A stretch of 64,000 bases of DNA from Saccharococcus thermophilus. Lineage in GTDB: Bacteria > Bacillota > Bacilli > Bacillales > Anoxybacillaceae. The position numbers were made by a program, and so were the translations under genes. Below are positions 44,501 through 53,120 of the stretch, piece by piece. Location of the stretch: positions 1,116,001 through 1,180,000 of the forward strand of contig NZ_JAASRS010000001.1 in the NCBI RefSeq assembly GCF_011761475.1, written 5' to 3'. The notes below the pieces were generated by a model, which saw only the letters and a list, made by a program, of their open reading frames with translations, did no database searches and had not been told where the DNA came from. How positions within the stretch are numbered: position 1 is the first letter of the stretch; each line of letters opens with the position of its first letter.

Positions 44501-45664
44501 ATGAACGAGCTATATCATTTGTTATTGCGCACGGAGCGGGAGCGGAATTTATACGAACAGGCGCGCGAGCTTGCCGCCAAGTTTCACGAGCGGGCGGCCT
44601 GGCATGATGAGCACGGCGAATTTCCATTTGACAATTTTCGTGATTTAAAACAAGCGGGCTTTCTGTCCTTAACGGTTCCAAAACAATATGGCGGAGAAGA
44701 AATTTCCTTATATGAATTTCTTCTCGTTCAGGAAACGATCGCCCAAGGCGACGGCGCGACCGCATTGTCGCTTGGCTGGCATTTAGGAATTTTGCTAAGT
44801 TTGGCGGTAACAAAAAGGTGGCCAGAGCCTGTTTTTGCCCGGATTTGCCGTGAAGTAGTAGAAAAGCAGGTGCTATTAAACAGTGCTCATTCCGAAAAAG
44901 CGACCGGCAGCCCAGCGCGGGGCGGAAAGCCGGAAACGACCGCTGAATTTCGCGATGGACGCTGGGTGATTTCCGGGCGTAAAACGTTTGCCTCGCTCGC
45001 TCCGGCGCTTGATTATTTTATTATTTCCGCAACGATCAAAGCGACGGGGGAGATCGGCAATTTTCTCGTACCGAAAACGGCTAACGGCTTAACGATCGAA
45101 AAAACGTGGAATACGCTTGGGATGAGGGCGACGCGAAGCGATGACATTCTTTTAGACAATGTCGAAGTCGAAGAAGATGCGCTGGTGGAAATACTGGGGG
45201 CAGCAAAGGCGAATCAACCGGCGCAAGGCTGGCTTTTGCATATCCCCGCCTGCTATTTAGGCATTGCGATTGCCGCGCGCAACGAAGCGATCCAGTTTGC
45301 GAAAACATATCAGCCGAACAGCCTGTCTCATCCGATTGCCGAAGTGCCGGAAGTGCAGCGGAAAATCGCGCAAATGGATATACAATTAATGAATGCACGC
45401 CACTTTATGTATGCCATTGCCGACCAATGGGACCGTTACCCAGAAAAAAGAACAGAGATGAAGGAAGAGTTGGCAGCGGTAAAATATACGGCTACCAATA
45501 CAGCGGTAAATGTCGTTGACTTAGCGATGCGCATTGTCGGAGGGCAAAGTTTATTTGTAGACCATCCGCTGCAGCGTTATTACCGCGACGTTCGCGCCGG
45601 GCTGCATAATCCGCCTGCCGATGATATTACCGTTTCCATCGTGGCAAAGCGCGCCCTGCAATAA
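44501..45664 (+). CDS. Acyl-CoA dehydrogenase family protein
   Basis: A 387-residue FAD-dependent dehydrogenase. LKQAGFLSLTVPKQYGGEEI, AQGDGATALSLGWHLGILL, the FAD-binding ISGRKTFASLAPALDYFIIS and TWNTLGMRATRSDDILLDNV are the family blocks. The C-terminal part has IVGGQSLFVDHPLQRYYRDV, where ordinary acyl-CoA dehydrogenases carry the base region; the shape is closer to DszC/SfnB-like monooxygenases. The substrate is unknown. AAAAGAAGGGGAG precedes the ATG. Confidence 0.82.
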   Translation: MNELYHLLLRTERERNLYEQARELAAKFHERAAWHDEHGEFPFDNFRDLKQAGFLSLTVPKQYGGEEISLYEFLLVQETIAQGDGATALSLGWHLGILLSLAVTKRWPEPVFARICREVVEKQVLLNSAHSEKATGSPARGGKPETTAEFRDGRWVISGRKTFASLAPALDYFIISATIKATGEIGNFLVPKTANGLTIEKTWNTLGMRATRSDDILLDNVEVEEDALVEILGAAKANQPAQGWLLHIPACYLGIAIAARNEAIQFAKTYQPNSLSHPIAEVPEVQRKIAQMDIQLMNARHFMYAIADQWDRYPEKRTEMKEELAAVKYTATNTAVNVVDLAMRIVGGQSLFVDHPLQRYYRDVRAGLHNPPADDITVSIVAKRALQ

Positions 45665-45690
45665 AAGAGCAGTCGTCTGACTGCTCTTTT
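45663..45690. terminator. Bidirectional terminator
   Basis: AAAAGAGCAGTC (45663-45674) pairs perfectly with GACTGCTCTTTT (45679-45690). It lies between two convergent genes and gives a T-run on both strands. Confidence 0.88.
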
Positions 45691-45692
45691 CG

Positions 45693-46565
45693 CTATTTTT
45701 CTAATGCGGTTTTCAAAAATTGCGGAAGCTCGAAACATTGCTTAAGTATTCCTTCATTCACATATTTCGTATCAGCCGGAATAGTGGCTTTTTCCGGTAG
45801 GGCAAGCGGTTTGGTCGAGCCGATTGTGAAGCTCCATAATCCGCCTGGGTAGGTAGGCACTGTTGCCGTATATACTTTTACATGAGGAAATAATTCGCCA
45901 ATATTGTTATACGTACGCCGCAAAATATCTAAATGGAAAATAGGAGACTGGCTTTGGCACACCATTAATCCGTCATCTTTTAATGCGCGGCGGACGTTGG
46001 CGTAAAAATCTCGCGAAAAGAGCGCTTCGGCTGGACCGACCGGGTCGGACGAATCAATGATAATGACATCGTATTCGTTTTCGTGTTCCTTGACAAAGGC
46101 AACGCCATCATCGTAAATAAATTTGACCCGCGGATCGGATAAGTTGCCTGACACTTCTTGTAAGTGTGCCTTGCACGCTTGCACTACTTTTTCATCAATT
46201 TCTACCATATGAATTTCTTCAAGATGTGGATATTTCGCCGCTTCTCTCGCCGCACCGCAATCGCCGCCGCCGATAATCAACACTTTTTTCGCCGCTGGAT
46301 GCAGTTGCAGCGGAATATGGGAAATCATTTCGTTATAAATATGGCCGTCGATCGATGTCGTTTGCACCACTCCGTCGAGGACGAGCATGCGGCCAAAGTC
46401 GTAGGAATCTAAAATCATGACATGCTGGAATTCCGACGGCTCCGAAAAAATAATGTCTTTGATGCGATAGCTGATTTTTAAATTTTCGCGGTCATCTTCG
46501 GTGAGCCAAAGCTCGCCGTTTTCGATTTTTACATAAGGTGGTAATGTATCTTGTACGTGTTTCAT
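45693..46565 (-). CDS. speE: Polyamine aminopropyltransferase (spermidine synthase)
   Basis: A 290-residue SpeE-type enzyme that moves an aminopropyl group from decarboxylated SAM to a polyamine. FQHVMILDSYDFGRMLVLDG, VQTTSIDGHIYNEMISHIPL, LIIGGGDCGAAREAAKYP, DVIIIDSSDPVGPAEALF and TVPTYPGGLWSFTIGS are complete. A GGCDCG-like loop has the Asp that binds the amine. In thermophilic Bacillaceae such enzymes may also make longer or branched polyamines; this cannot be told. AAAAGGAGGTAAC precedes the ATG. Confidence 0.92.
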   Translation of the reverse strand: MKHVQDTLPPYVKIENGELWLTEDDRENLKISYRIKDIIFSEPSEFQHVMILDSYDFGRMLVLDGVVQTTSIDGHIYNEMISHIPLQLHPAAKKVLIIGGGDCGAAREAAKYPHLEEIHMVEIDEKVVQACKAHLQEVSGNLSDPRVKFIYDDGVAFVKEHENEYDVIIIDSSDPVGPAEALFSRDFYANVRRALKDDGLMVCQSQSPIFHLDILRRTYNNIGELFPHVKVYTATVPTYPGGLWSFTIGSTKPLALPEKATIPADTKYVNEGILKQCFELPQFLKTALEK

Positions 46566-46821
46566 TGTTACCTCCTTTTCATGATCGCTTATTTTTCTCG
46601 CACCTCTCTAATATTAATATATTTTGCGAAATGTGACAAACGAAGGATATTATCGGTCTGTACCGGACGCATTTATGTTGCCCACATATTGGATGGTTCA
46701 TCTCGCTTGTCTTCGAAGCCGGAGGGAAGACGAGTCGCAAGGCAAAACACCAATAAAAGCGGAATCTGCTTTTTCTTTTGGAAGCGATTTTTATCGTATG
46801 CCCTTTGTCTTTTGGAAAATA
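46566..46821. other. Intergenic region without a gene
   Basis: About 250 bases upstream of speE and downstream of nsrR. No supported reading frame is seen; open frames here lack ribosome sites. Confidence 0.45.
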
Positions 46822-46853
46822 AAGGAACCTACCTAAATAGAAACAAGTTCCTT
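46822..46853 (-). terminator. Terminator of nsrR
   Basis: On the minus strand AAGGAAC and GTTCCTT form a stem around a 18-base loop, followed by TATTTT. Confidence 0.6.
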
Positions 46854-47295
46854 ATTGCTCTTCTTTATGGAAAATCGCTTGCAAATGTTGTTTATTAGCA
46901 AGCAAATCAGCCAATGTATATGAATCTAGCACATGCAAAAATGCTTCCAGTGCTTCATGCAACACGTGTTTCAGCCGGCAAACTGGAGTGAGGACGCAAT
47001 GATTGCCATGGCCGGCGAAGCATTCGACAAGTGACAAATTTTCTTCCGTTTTGCGAACGACGGTGCCAACGCAAATATCCTCCGGCCGTTTGGCCAAGCG
47101 AATGCCGCCGTTTCGTCCGCGAATCGTCTCAATATATCCAAGTTTTCCAAGTTCATACACAATTTTGCTTAAATGATTTTCTGAAATAGAAAAAGCGTGG
47201 GAGATTTCCTTAATATTTGTTTTTTCTCCATGCTCCAATGTCCCTAAAAAAAGAAGAACACGCAATGCATATTCCGTATAGTTGGTTAGTTGCAT
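46852..47295 (-). CDS. nsrR: NsrR, Rrf2-family nitric oxide-sensing repressor
   Basis: A 147-residue Rrf2 regulator. MQLTNYTEYALRVLLFLGTL starts the winged helix, with NGGIRLAKRPEDICVG as the wing. Three cysteines for the iron-sulfur cluster are present in CFAGHGNHCVLTPVC. NsrR loses DNA binding when NO attacks its [4Fe-4S] cluster. The ATG at 47295 is preferred over GTG 47304 because NsrR proteins begin MKLTNYT-like and AAAGGTG is 8 bases upstream. The gene is divergent from hmp, its usual target. Confidence 0.9.
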   Translation of the reverse strand: MQLTNYTEYALRVLLFLGTLEHGEKTNIKEISHAFSISENHLSKIVYELGKLGYIETIRGRNGGIRLAKRPEDICVGTVVRKTEENLSLVECFAGHGNHCVLTPVCRLKHVLHEALEAFLHVLDSYTLADLLANKQHLQAIFHKEEQ

Positions 47296-47392
47296 TTCCT
47301 TCACACCTTTAGAATTAGCTTTTTTAATATTATTGTATCATAATCCGTATTTCAATAAGAATTGTGAACAAATTATGAACAATTTGTTAAAG

Positions 47393-47410
47393 ATGCATTT
47401 TAAATATTGC
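47393..47410 (+). promoter_or_regulatory. Candidate NsrR box 1
   Basis: ATGCATTTTAAATATTGC resembles the B. subtilis NsrR operator (ATGTATTTTAAATATAT type). It lies between nsrR and hmp. Confidence 0.5.
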
Positions 47411-47440
47411 TTTTAAGAGACAATCATGGTTCAATTAAAG

Positions 47441-47457
47441 GTGTATTTGAAATACAT
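47441..47457 (+). promoter_or_regulatory. Candidate NsrR box 2
   Basis: GTGTATTTGAAATACAT is a near-perfect palindrome of the NsrR operator type, 21 bases before the hmp start codon. Confidence 0.65.
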
Positions 47458-47477
47458 GTTTTGGAGGATGACAAAGA

Positions 47478-48710
47478 ATGAAAACATCGACGACTTTAAG
47501 CAAACAAACGATTGAAATTGTGAAAGCAACCGTTCCAGTACTTGAACAGCATGGGGAACAAATTACGAAGTGGTTTTATCAATCCATGCTCTCAAATCAT
47601 CCAGAACTGCTCAATATTTTTAACCATGCTAATCAAAAACAAGGAAGACAACAACGGGCGCTTGCACAAGCTATTTACAACGCAGCGAAATATATTGATC
47701 AGCTAGAAACGATTATGCCGGTCGTCCAACAAATTGCTCATAAACATTGCAGCTTGGGAATCAAACCAGAGCATTATCCGATTGTCGGCAAACATTTGTT
47801 GCTCGCGATTAAAGCAGTGCTTAAAGAGGCGGCGACAGACGAAATCATCAATGCCTGGGCAGAAGCATATCAGGTAATCGCCGATGTATTTATTAAGGCG
47901 GAAGCCAAATTGTATGAAGAAGCCGCATCCAAACGCGGAGGATGGAAAGATTTCCGCCGTTTCATCGTTCAGAAAAAAGTAAAAGAAAGCGATGTCATTA
48001 CATCGTTTTATTTCGTTCCGGAAGATGGCGGGGAAATTAGCGAGTATTTACCAGGACAATATGTCAGTGTCAGAGTTTCTATTCCAGGGGAAAAATATAC
48101 CCACATTCGTCAATATAGCTTATCCGATGCGCCTGGAAAAGGCTATTACCGCATCAGCGTCAAACGGGAAGCGGCAACAGCGGACAAACCAGCCGGGATT
48201 GTATCGAACTACTTACACGATCAAGTTCAAGAAGGGGATGTGCTTGAATTAAGCGCACCATTTGGTGTTTTCACGCTCGATATGACAAAAGAAACACCGG
48301 TTGTGCTTATTAGCGGCGGTGTCGGAATTACGCCACTCTTCAGCATGGCAAACACGATTGTTTCACGTCAACCTAATCGACAAGTAACGTTTATTCATGC
48401 GGCGATCAATGGAAGCGTTCACGCGTTCGATCAAGATTTGCGCCGCTTAGCGGAACATCCGGCATTTTCGTATCATGTATGCTATCAGTCTCCTTCAGAG
48501 GAAGACCGTCAACATCCTTATTTCGGAAAAGAAGGGTTCATTGATTTGCCTTGGATACAATCGGTTGTATCGAATAAAGAAGCAGATTTTTATTTCTGCG
48601 GACCGATCCCGTTTATGAAAACGGTCTATCATGCGTTAAAAGAATGGGGCGTTTCCGACGAAAATATTCATTACGAATTTTTCGGCCCGGCCGGCAATTT
48701 AACGAAATAA
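47478..48710 (+). CDS. hmp: Flavohemoglobin, nitric oxide dioxygenase
   Basis: A 410-residue Hmp that turns NO and oxygen into nitrate with NAD(P)H. The globin domain (residues 1-140) has the proximal-His region IAHKHCSLGIKPEHYPIVGK. The FAD domain has YTHIRQYSLSDAPGKGYYRI and the NAD domain has ISGGVGITPLFSMANTI; the C terminus ends FFGPAGNL. TTGGAGGATG precedes the start. Two NsrR-like boxes upstream predict repression by the neighbouring NsrR. Confidence 0.95.
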   Translation: MKTSTTLSKQTIEIVKATVPVLEQHGEQITKWFYQSMLSNHPELLNIFNHANQKQGRQQRALAQAIYNAAKYIDQLETIMPVVQQIAHKHCSLGIKPEHYPIVGKHLLLAIKAVLKEAATDEIINAWAEAYQVIADVFIKAEAKLYEEAASKRGGWKDFRRFIVQKKVKESDVITSFYFVPEDGGEISEYLPGQYVSVRVSIPGEKYTHIRQYSLSDAPGKGYYRISVKREAATADKPAGIVSNYLHDQVQEGDVLELSAPFGVFTLDMTKETPVVLISGGVGITPLFSMANTIVSRQPNRQVTFIHAAINGSVHAFDQDLRRLAEHPAFSYHVCYQSPSEEDRQHPYFGKEGFIDLPWIQSVVSNKEADFYFCGPIPFMKTVYHALKEWGVSDENIHYEFFGPAGNLTK

Positions 48711-48723
48711 TGATGAGATGGAC

Positions 48724-48758
48724 AGGCACCTTTCCGTTTGGAGGAAGGTGCCTTTTTT
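48724..48758 (+). terminator. Terminator of hmp
   Basis: AGGCACCTTTCC pairs with GGAGGAAGGTGCCT around a short loop, followed by TTTTT. Confidence 0.85.
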
Positions 48759-48790
48759 GATATGATAAATAAAAAGGAGGAATGCGCCTT

Positions 48791-49762
48791 ATGGGATATG
48801 AATTAGCGACATTTGCCGGCGGATGTTTTTGGTGCATGGTTTCGCCATTTGAAGAGCAGCCGGGAATTATCCGCGTCGTTTCCGGGTATACCGGCGGTCA
48901 TAAAGAAAACCCGACGTATGAAGAAGTATGTTCAAAAACGACTGGCCATTATGAAGCGGTGCAAATTACCTTTGATCCGGACGTATTTCCATATGAAAAG
49001 CTGCTCGACATTTACTGGCGGCAAATCGATCCGACCGATGACGGCGGACAGTTTTACGATCGCGGCCCGCAATATCGCACGGCGATTTTTTATCACAACG
49101 AAAGACAGCGCCTTCTCGCCGAAAAATCAAAGCGGGAACTCGAAGAAAGCGGCCGCTTCACGAAACCGATCGTGACGAAAATCCTGCCGGCATCCACGTT
49201 TTATCCGGCGGAGGAGTATCACCAAGATTACCATAAGAAAAATCCGCTCCGTTATAAACTGTATCGAATTGGTTCGGGGCGCGATGCGTTTTTAAAAGAG
49301 CATTGGCGTGATCCCGAGCGGGAAGCAATGCTGCGAAAAAAATTGACTCCGCTTCAATTCGAGGTAACACAGCGCAACGGAACAGAGCCGCCGTTTGACA
49401 ACCCGTATTGGAACAACACACGGGAAGGCATTTATGTCGACATTGTTTCCGGAGAGCCGCTTTTTAGCACAAAAGACCAATATGATGCCGGCTGCGGATG
49501 GCCTAGCTTTACGAAGCCGCTTCATCCGGAAAACATTAAAACCGAGCTGGATTTAAGCCATGGCATGATTCGTACGGAGGTGCGGAGCCGCCAAGCCGAT
49601 TCCCATCTTGGACATGTCTTTGACGACGGCCCGGCGCCGACCGGTCTCCGCTATTGCATTAATTCAGCGGCGCTCCGTTTCATTCCGAAAGAAGATTTGG
49701 AGAAAGAAGGATACGGACAGTATTTGTCGCTATTTGAAAAAGATGATGAAGACAAAGATTAA
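48791..49762 (+). CDS. msrAB: Bifunctional methionine sulfoxide reductase MsrA-MsrB
   Basis: A 323-residue fusion. MsrA (about residues 1-155) has [20 protein letters not shown] and [10 protein letters not shown]. MsrB (about 175-315) has [13 protein letters not shown] and [20 protein letters not shown] with the catalytic Cys near the end. Together they repair both sulfoxide isomers of methionine. The ATG at 48791 is 10 bases after AAAGGAGG; ATG 48782 is too close to that site. Confidence 0.93.
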   Translation: MGYELATFAGGCFWCMVSPFEEQPGIIRVVSGYTGGHKENPTYEEVCSKTTGHYEAVQITFDPDVFPYEKLLDIYWRQIDPTDDGGQFYDRGPQYRTAIFYHNERQRLLAEKSKRELEESGRFTKPIVTKILPASTFYPAEEYHQDYHKKNPLRYKLYRIGSGRDAFLKEHWRDPEREAMLRKKLTPLQFEVTQRNGTEPPFDNPYWNNTREGIYVDIVSGEPLFSTKDQYDAGCGWPSFTKPLHPENIKTELDLSHGMIRTEVRSRQADSHLGHVFDDGPAPTGLRYCINSAALRFIPKEDLEKEGYGQYLSLFEKDDEDKD

Positions 49763-49770
49763 ACTTACAA

Positions 49771-49799
49771 AAAACGGTTGGCGCCCCCACCGTTTTTTT
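49771..49799 (+). terminator. Terminator of msrAB
   Basis: AAAACGGT (49771-49778) pairs with ACCGTTTT (49789-49796), followed by TTT. Confidence 0.8.
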
Positions 49800-49843
49800 A
49801 TATGATTAATGATAAATCCATCTATTAGGGGGAAGTGTAGTCT

Positions 49844-50746
49844 ATGCAAACATTCCGTGAACACCGCTGGAAATCGTTTCTAGAAAACTATCAAAATCGC
49901 GCCCGCTTGCTCATTTCATGTCCGGATAAACCGGGAATCGTCGCGGCGGTGACCTCTTTTTTGTACGAACAAGGCGCCAATATTGTTGAATCAAGCCAAT
50001 ATTCCACTGATCCAGAAGGGGGAACGTTTTTTTTACGAATTGAATTTGACTGCCCGCAAATCGCGGTGCGAAAACAAGAAATAGAATCGGCCTTTCAGCC
50101 GATTGCCGAATCGTTGCAAATGGATTGGCGCCTTCGCTTACATAATGATGTCAAACGAATCGCGATATTTGTGTCGAAAGCGGAGCACTGCTTGCTCGAA
50201 TTGTTATGGCAATGGCAGGCTGGGGAGCTGATCGCTGACATTGCGTTGGTCATCAGCAACCACGAACATTTGCGCAACACGGTCGAATCGATGGACATTC
50301 CGTACTTTCATATTCCTGTGACGAAAGAAACGAAAGCGGAAGCCGAGCAAAAACAAATCGAGTTGCTAAAAAAATATGAAGTGGATACGATCGTGCTCGC
50401 CCGCTATATGCAAATTTTATCGCCATCCTTTGTCGCCGAGTTTCCGGGAAGAATCATCAATATTCATCATTCCTTTTTACCTGCGTTCGTCGGGGCCAGA
50501 CCGTATGAACGAGCATATGAGCGCGGCGTAAAATTGATCGGCGCCACGTCGCACTATGTGACCGATGATTTGGACGAAGGACCGATCATTGAGCAAGACG
50601 TCGCTCGCGTCGATCACCGCCATCATCCTGAAGACCTGAAGCGCATAGGCCGCATCATTGAAAAAACAGTGCTTGCCCGAGCCTTAAAATGGCATTTAGA
50701 AGATCGCGTCATTATCCATGGGAACAAAACGATTGTCTTTTATTAA
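49844..50746 (+). CDS. purU: Formyltetrahydrofolate deformylase
   Basis: A 300-residue PurU that splits 10-formyltetrahydrofolate to formate and tetrahydrofolate. An N-terminal ACT domain (RLLISCPDKPGIVAAVTSFL) is followed by the formyltransferase fold with ALVISNHEHL, IINIHHSFLPAFVGARPYER and ATSHYVTDDLDEGPIIEQDV, which carry the His and Asp of the active site. TTAGGGGGAAG precedes the ATG. The IS1182 element begins 13 bases after the stop. Confidence 0.93.
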   Translation: MQTFREHRWKSFLENYQNRARLLISCPDKPGIVAAVTSFLYEQGANIVESSQYSTDPEGGTFFLRIEFDCPQIAVRKQEIESAFQPIAESLQMDWRLRLHNDVKRIAIFVSKAEHCLLELLWQWQAGELIADIALVISNHEHLRNTVESMDIPYFHIPVTKETKAEAEQKQIELLKKYEVDTIVLARYMQILSPSFVAEFPGRIINIHHSFLPAFVGARPYERAYERGVKLIGATSHYVTDDLDEGPIIEQDVARVDHRHHPEDLKRIGRIIEKTVLARALKWHLEDRVIIHGNKTIVFY

Positions 50747-50759
50747 TGCTGCTTCGGAA

Positions 50760-50818
50760 GAGGGTGTCCCAAAAGTGTTCGCATAGCGTTCGCTTTTCGG
50801 ACACCCTCCTTTTTTTCG
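50760..50818 (+). terminator. Hairpin at the left end of IS1182, likely also ending purU transcription
   Basis: GAGGGTGTCC (50760-50769) pairs with GGACACCCTC (50798-50807 approximately), followed by CTTTTTTT. Confidence 0.75.
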
Positions 50819-50827
50819 AAAAAAAAT

Positions 50828-50894
50828 AAGAAAACCGTTCCTCTTTTGGTATAATAAAGTCACCACAACCCTACCAAGAAAGGACGGTTTTCTT
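50828..50894 (+). promoter_or_regulatory. Hairpin masking the IS1182 transposase ribosome site
   Basis: AAGAAAACCGTTCCT (50828-50842) pairs with AGGACGGTTTTCTT (50881-50894), which ends directly at the ATG (50895). AAAGGA, the ribosome site, is in the right arm. TATAAT within GGTATAATAAAG (loop) is a likely -10, so only transcripts started inside the loop would escape the fold. Confidence 0.65.
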
Positions 50895-52463
50895 ATGTAC
50901 ATTTATTATAACCGAGATCAACTCATTTTGCCAATGGATCTTGAAATTCTCATTCCGGAACATCATCTTTGCCGGATCGTGGATCTGGCAGTGGAAAAAA
51001 TGGATCCGGCTCTGCTCGTTTCCCTCTATCCTGGTGGAGGCCGCCCAGCCTATCATCCGAAAATGATGTTGAAAGTCATCCTGTATGCCTACGCCAATCG
51101 GATCTACTCCTCTCGCCAAATCGCCAAGCAGTTGAAAGAAAACATTTACTTTATGTGGCTATCCGGCCATCAAACACCGGATTTCCGCACGATCAACCGA
51201 TTTCGCTCGGAACGGATGAAGGACGTCATTTACGAAACGTTTTTCTCCATTGTTGATCTTCTGCGTCAAGAAGGGTTCGTCAAACTAGAGGATTACTTTC
51301 TGGATGGAACGAAAATCGAGGCCAATGCCAACAAATACACGTTCGTTTGGCGCAAATCAACGGAAAAGTACGATCAGAAGCTGGAGGAGAAATTCCGGCA
51401 AATCGTTGCCTCGATCGAACAGGTGGCGAAAGAAGATGAAGAGGCGGAACAAGAAGGGGATTTTCAAGAAAAACTGGAAGCTTCACCGATTACGTCCGAA
51501 AAGATCGAAGCCGTAATCGAACAAGTGGAAGAACGCCTAAAGAAAGAGCCGAAGAATCGCACGTTAAAGAAAGCAAAACGGCAATTGGAGCAAGATCTTC
51601 TCCCCCGTAAGAAGAAGTATGAAGAATACAAAGAAGTGTTGGGCGAACGGAACAGCTTTTCGAAAACGGATCCGGATGCGACATTCATGCGGATGAAAGA
51701 CGACCATATGAAAAATGGGCAGCTAAAACCGGGATACAATGTACAAATAGGAACAGAAAACCAATTTATCGTTGGGTTTAGCGTGCATCAACGGGCGGGG
51801 GATGCCGGATGTTTCATTCCACATTTGGAGCAATTGGCCGCCTATGGACGACCAATGCCCAAACGGGCCATTGCGGATTCCGCCTATGGGAGTGAGGAGA
51901 ACTACACGTACTGCGAGAAAAAGAAGATCGTCGCCCTGATCAAGTACAACACGCTGGACCGGGAACAAACGAAAGCGTGGGCGAGAGAGATCGGCCGAAT
52001 CGAGAACATGACGTATGATGAGGAGCTGGATGAGTGGATTTGCGCCAAAGGGGAACGGTTGGTGTTTGTGTATGAACGGAAGGAAACGACCGACAACGGG
52101 TACGTTACCGTCAAACGGACGTATCGTTGTACGGCATGTGCCGGATGCCCGTTTCAAACGGCATGCGCCAAAGGCAAAGACACGAAAACCATCCGCGTTT
52201 CTTTGAAGAATCAACAACAACGGCAGGAGATTCGGGAACGGCTGTCCACGGAAGAAGGGGCGGCGACATATCGAAGACGGCAAATCGAAAACGAGCCGGT
52301 GTTTGGGCAAATCAAGCATAACCAGCAATTCCAGCGCTTTTTGTTAAGAGGGCTCCCAAAAATTACCGTGGAATGGGGGCTTATTTGTGCTGCCCACAAT
52401 TTGAGAAAGTGGGCGGCCACCGTCCACCCAATAAAAAGAAAAAGGGAGAACATACGGGGATAA
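50895..52463 (+). CDS. IS1182-family transposase (522 aa)
   Basis: A full-length DDE transposase. The N-terminal DUF772 part has RPAYHPKMMLKVILYAYANR and ISGHQTPDFRTINRFRSERM-like sequence. Catalytic residues are in DYFLDGTKIEANANKYTFVW, AIADSAYGSEENYTYCEKK and the late RRRQIENEPVFGQIKHNQQF with the Glu. A Cys cluster CTACAGCPFQTACAK lies before it. It is complete. Two copies of TACGGGGATAA follow at the 3' end. Confidence 0.93.
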   Translation: MYIYYNRDQLILPMDLEILIPEHHLCRIVDLAVEKMDPALLVSLYPGGGRPAYHPKMMLKVILYAYANRIYSSRQIAKQLKENIYFMWLSGHQTPDFRTINRFRSERMKDVIYETFFSIVDLLRQEGFVKLEDYFLDGTKIEANANKYTFVWRKSTEKYDQKLEEKFRQIVASIEQVAKEDEEAEQEGDFQEKLEASPITSEKIEAVIEQVEERLKKEPKNRTLKKAKRQLEQDLLPRKKKYEEYKEVLGERNSFSKTDPDATFMRMKDDHMKNGQLKPGYNVQIGTENQFIVGFSVHQRAGDAGCFIPHLEQLAAYGRPMPKRAIADSAYGSEENYTYCEKKKIVALIKYNTLDREQTKAWAREIGRIENMTYDEELDEWICAKGERLVFVYERKETTDNGYVTVKRTYRCTACAGCPFQTACAKGKDTKTIRVSLKNQQQRQEIRERLSTEEGAATYRRRQIENEPVFGQIKHNQQFQRFLLRGLPKITVEWGLICAAHNLRKWAATVHPIKRKRENIRG

Positions 52464-52534
52464 ATACGGGGATAAGAAGAAGCAGATCCTTTGAGAAAGT
52501 AAAAAATAGACAAATAATGTAAAAACAAAAGCAG

Positions 52535-52588
52535 GAGGCTGTCCTCAAAAGGTCGTTTTACCGACCTTTTGGGACAGCCTCGTTTTTT
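52535..52588 (+). terminator. Hairpin at the right end of IS1182
   Basis: GAGGCTGTCC plus CAAAAGGTCGG pairs with CCGACCTTTTG plus GGACAGCCTC, followed by GTTTTTTC. Confidence 0.8.
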
Positions 52589-52594
52589 CTTTAT

Positions 52595-52624
52595 GATATA
52601 ATAAATCCATGTTCTAAATAAAAA
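52595..52624 (+). other. Ter-like replication terminator site 4, upstream of rtp
   Basis: CCATGTTCTAAATAAAAA at 52607-52624 matches sites 1 and 2 over ATGTTCTAAATAA. In B. subtilis the rtp promoter is overlapped by Ter sites and rtp represses itself; the position 79 bases before this rtp start fits that arrangement. It is the weakest of the four sites. Confidence 0.6.
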
Positions 52625-52702
52625 ATCGTGTAAAAGAAGGACTTTCGCTCAAAAGAAGGAAATATAATTATAATAAAATAAATAGACAAGGAGGAAAGAA
52701 AA

Positions 52703-53077
52703 ATGGGGGAGAAACGAACACCAAGCGGTTTTCTTTTAAAACAGCGTGCGTTTTTAAAACTGTATTTAATCACATTAACTGAGCAGGAACGTTTATATGG
52801 ACTCAAAATTTTAGACTTGCTGCGCCAGGAGTTTAAGCCGTATGGGTATCGCCCCAATCATTCAGAAGTGTATAAAGCGCTGCACGATTTGATTGAAGAT
52901 GGAATCTTAAAACAAGTAAAACAGAAAAAAGAGGGAATGAAGTACCAAGAAGTGGTATATTATCGTTTTGCCGATGGCGGATATGAAAAAGCGAAGCTGT
53001 ATAAACGGCAGCTGAAAGCGGAATTAGACCGCTGCCAAGCGCTTATTCGCAAAGCGATTGAGGATAATTTCAGTTGA
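52703..53077 (+). CDS. rtp: Replication terminator protein
   Basis: A 124-residue winged-helix protein, the length of B. subtilis RTP. Matches to that protein run the whole length as I remember it: GFLLKQRAFLKLYLITLTEQ, ERLYGLKILDLLRQEF, PNHSEVYKALHDLIEDGILK and KLYKRQLKAELDRC for the C-terminal dimer helix. RTP dimers bind Ter sites and stop replication forks coming from one side. AAGGAGGAAAG precedes the ATG. Four Ter-like sites and a dif-like site in the window give strong context. Confidence 0.95.
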   Translation: MGEKRTPSGFLLKQRAFLKLYLITLTEQERLYGLKILDLLRQEFKPYGYRPNHSEVYKALHDLIEDGILKQVKQKKEGMKYQEVVYYRFADGGYEKAKLYKRQLKAELDRCQALIRKAIEDNFS

Positions 53078-53120
53078 CAGGGAGCTATTAAGGTACAGTA
53101 ACGGCTCTCTGTTTTCTTTT
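53077..53120 (+). terminator. Terminator of rtp
   Basis: ACAGGGAGC (53077-53085) pairs with GCTCTCTGT (53104-53112), one wobble, followed by TTTCTTTTTT. Confidence 0.75.

Larger units (their letters stand above)
50760..52581 (+). mobile_element. IS1182-family insertion sequence
   Basis: GAGGGTGTCCCAAAAG (50760-50775) and the complement of the right end, GAGGCTGTCCCAAAAG (52566-52581), are 16-bp inverted repeats with one mismatch. Each end is itself a hairpin followed by a T-run. One transposase gene lies between. No target duplication was seen, since flanks CGGA and GTTT differ. Confidence 0.8.
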
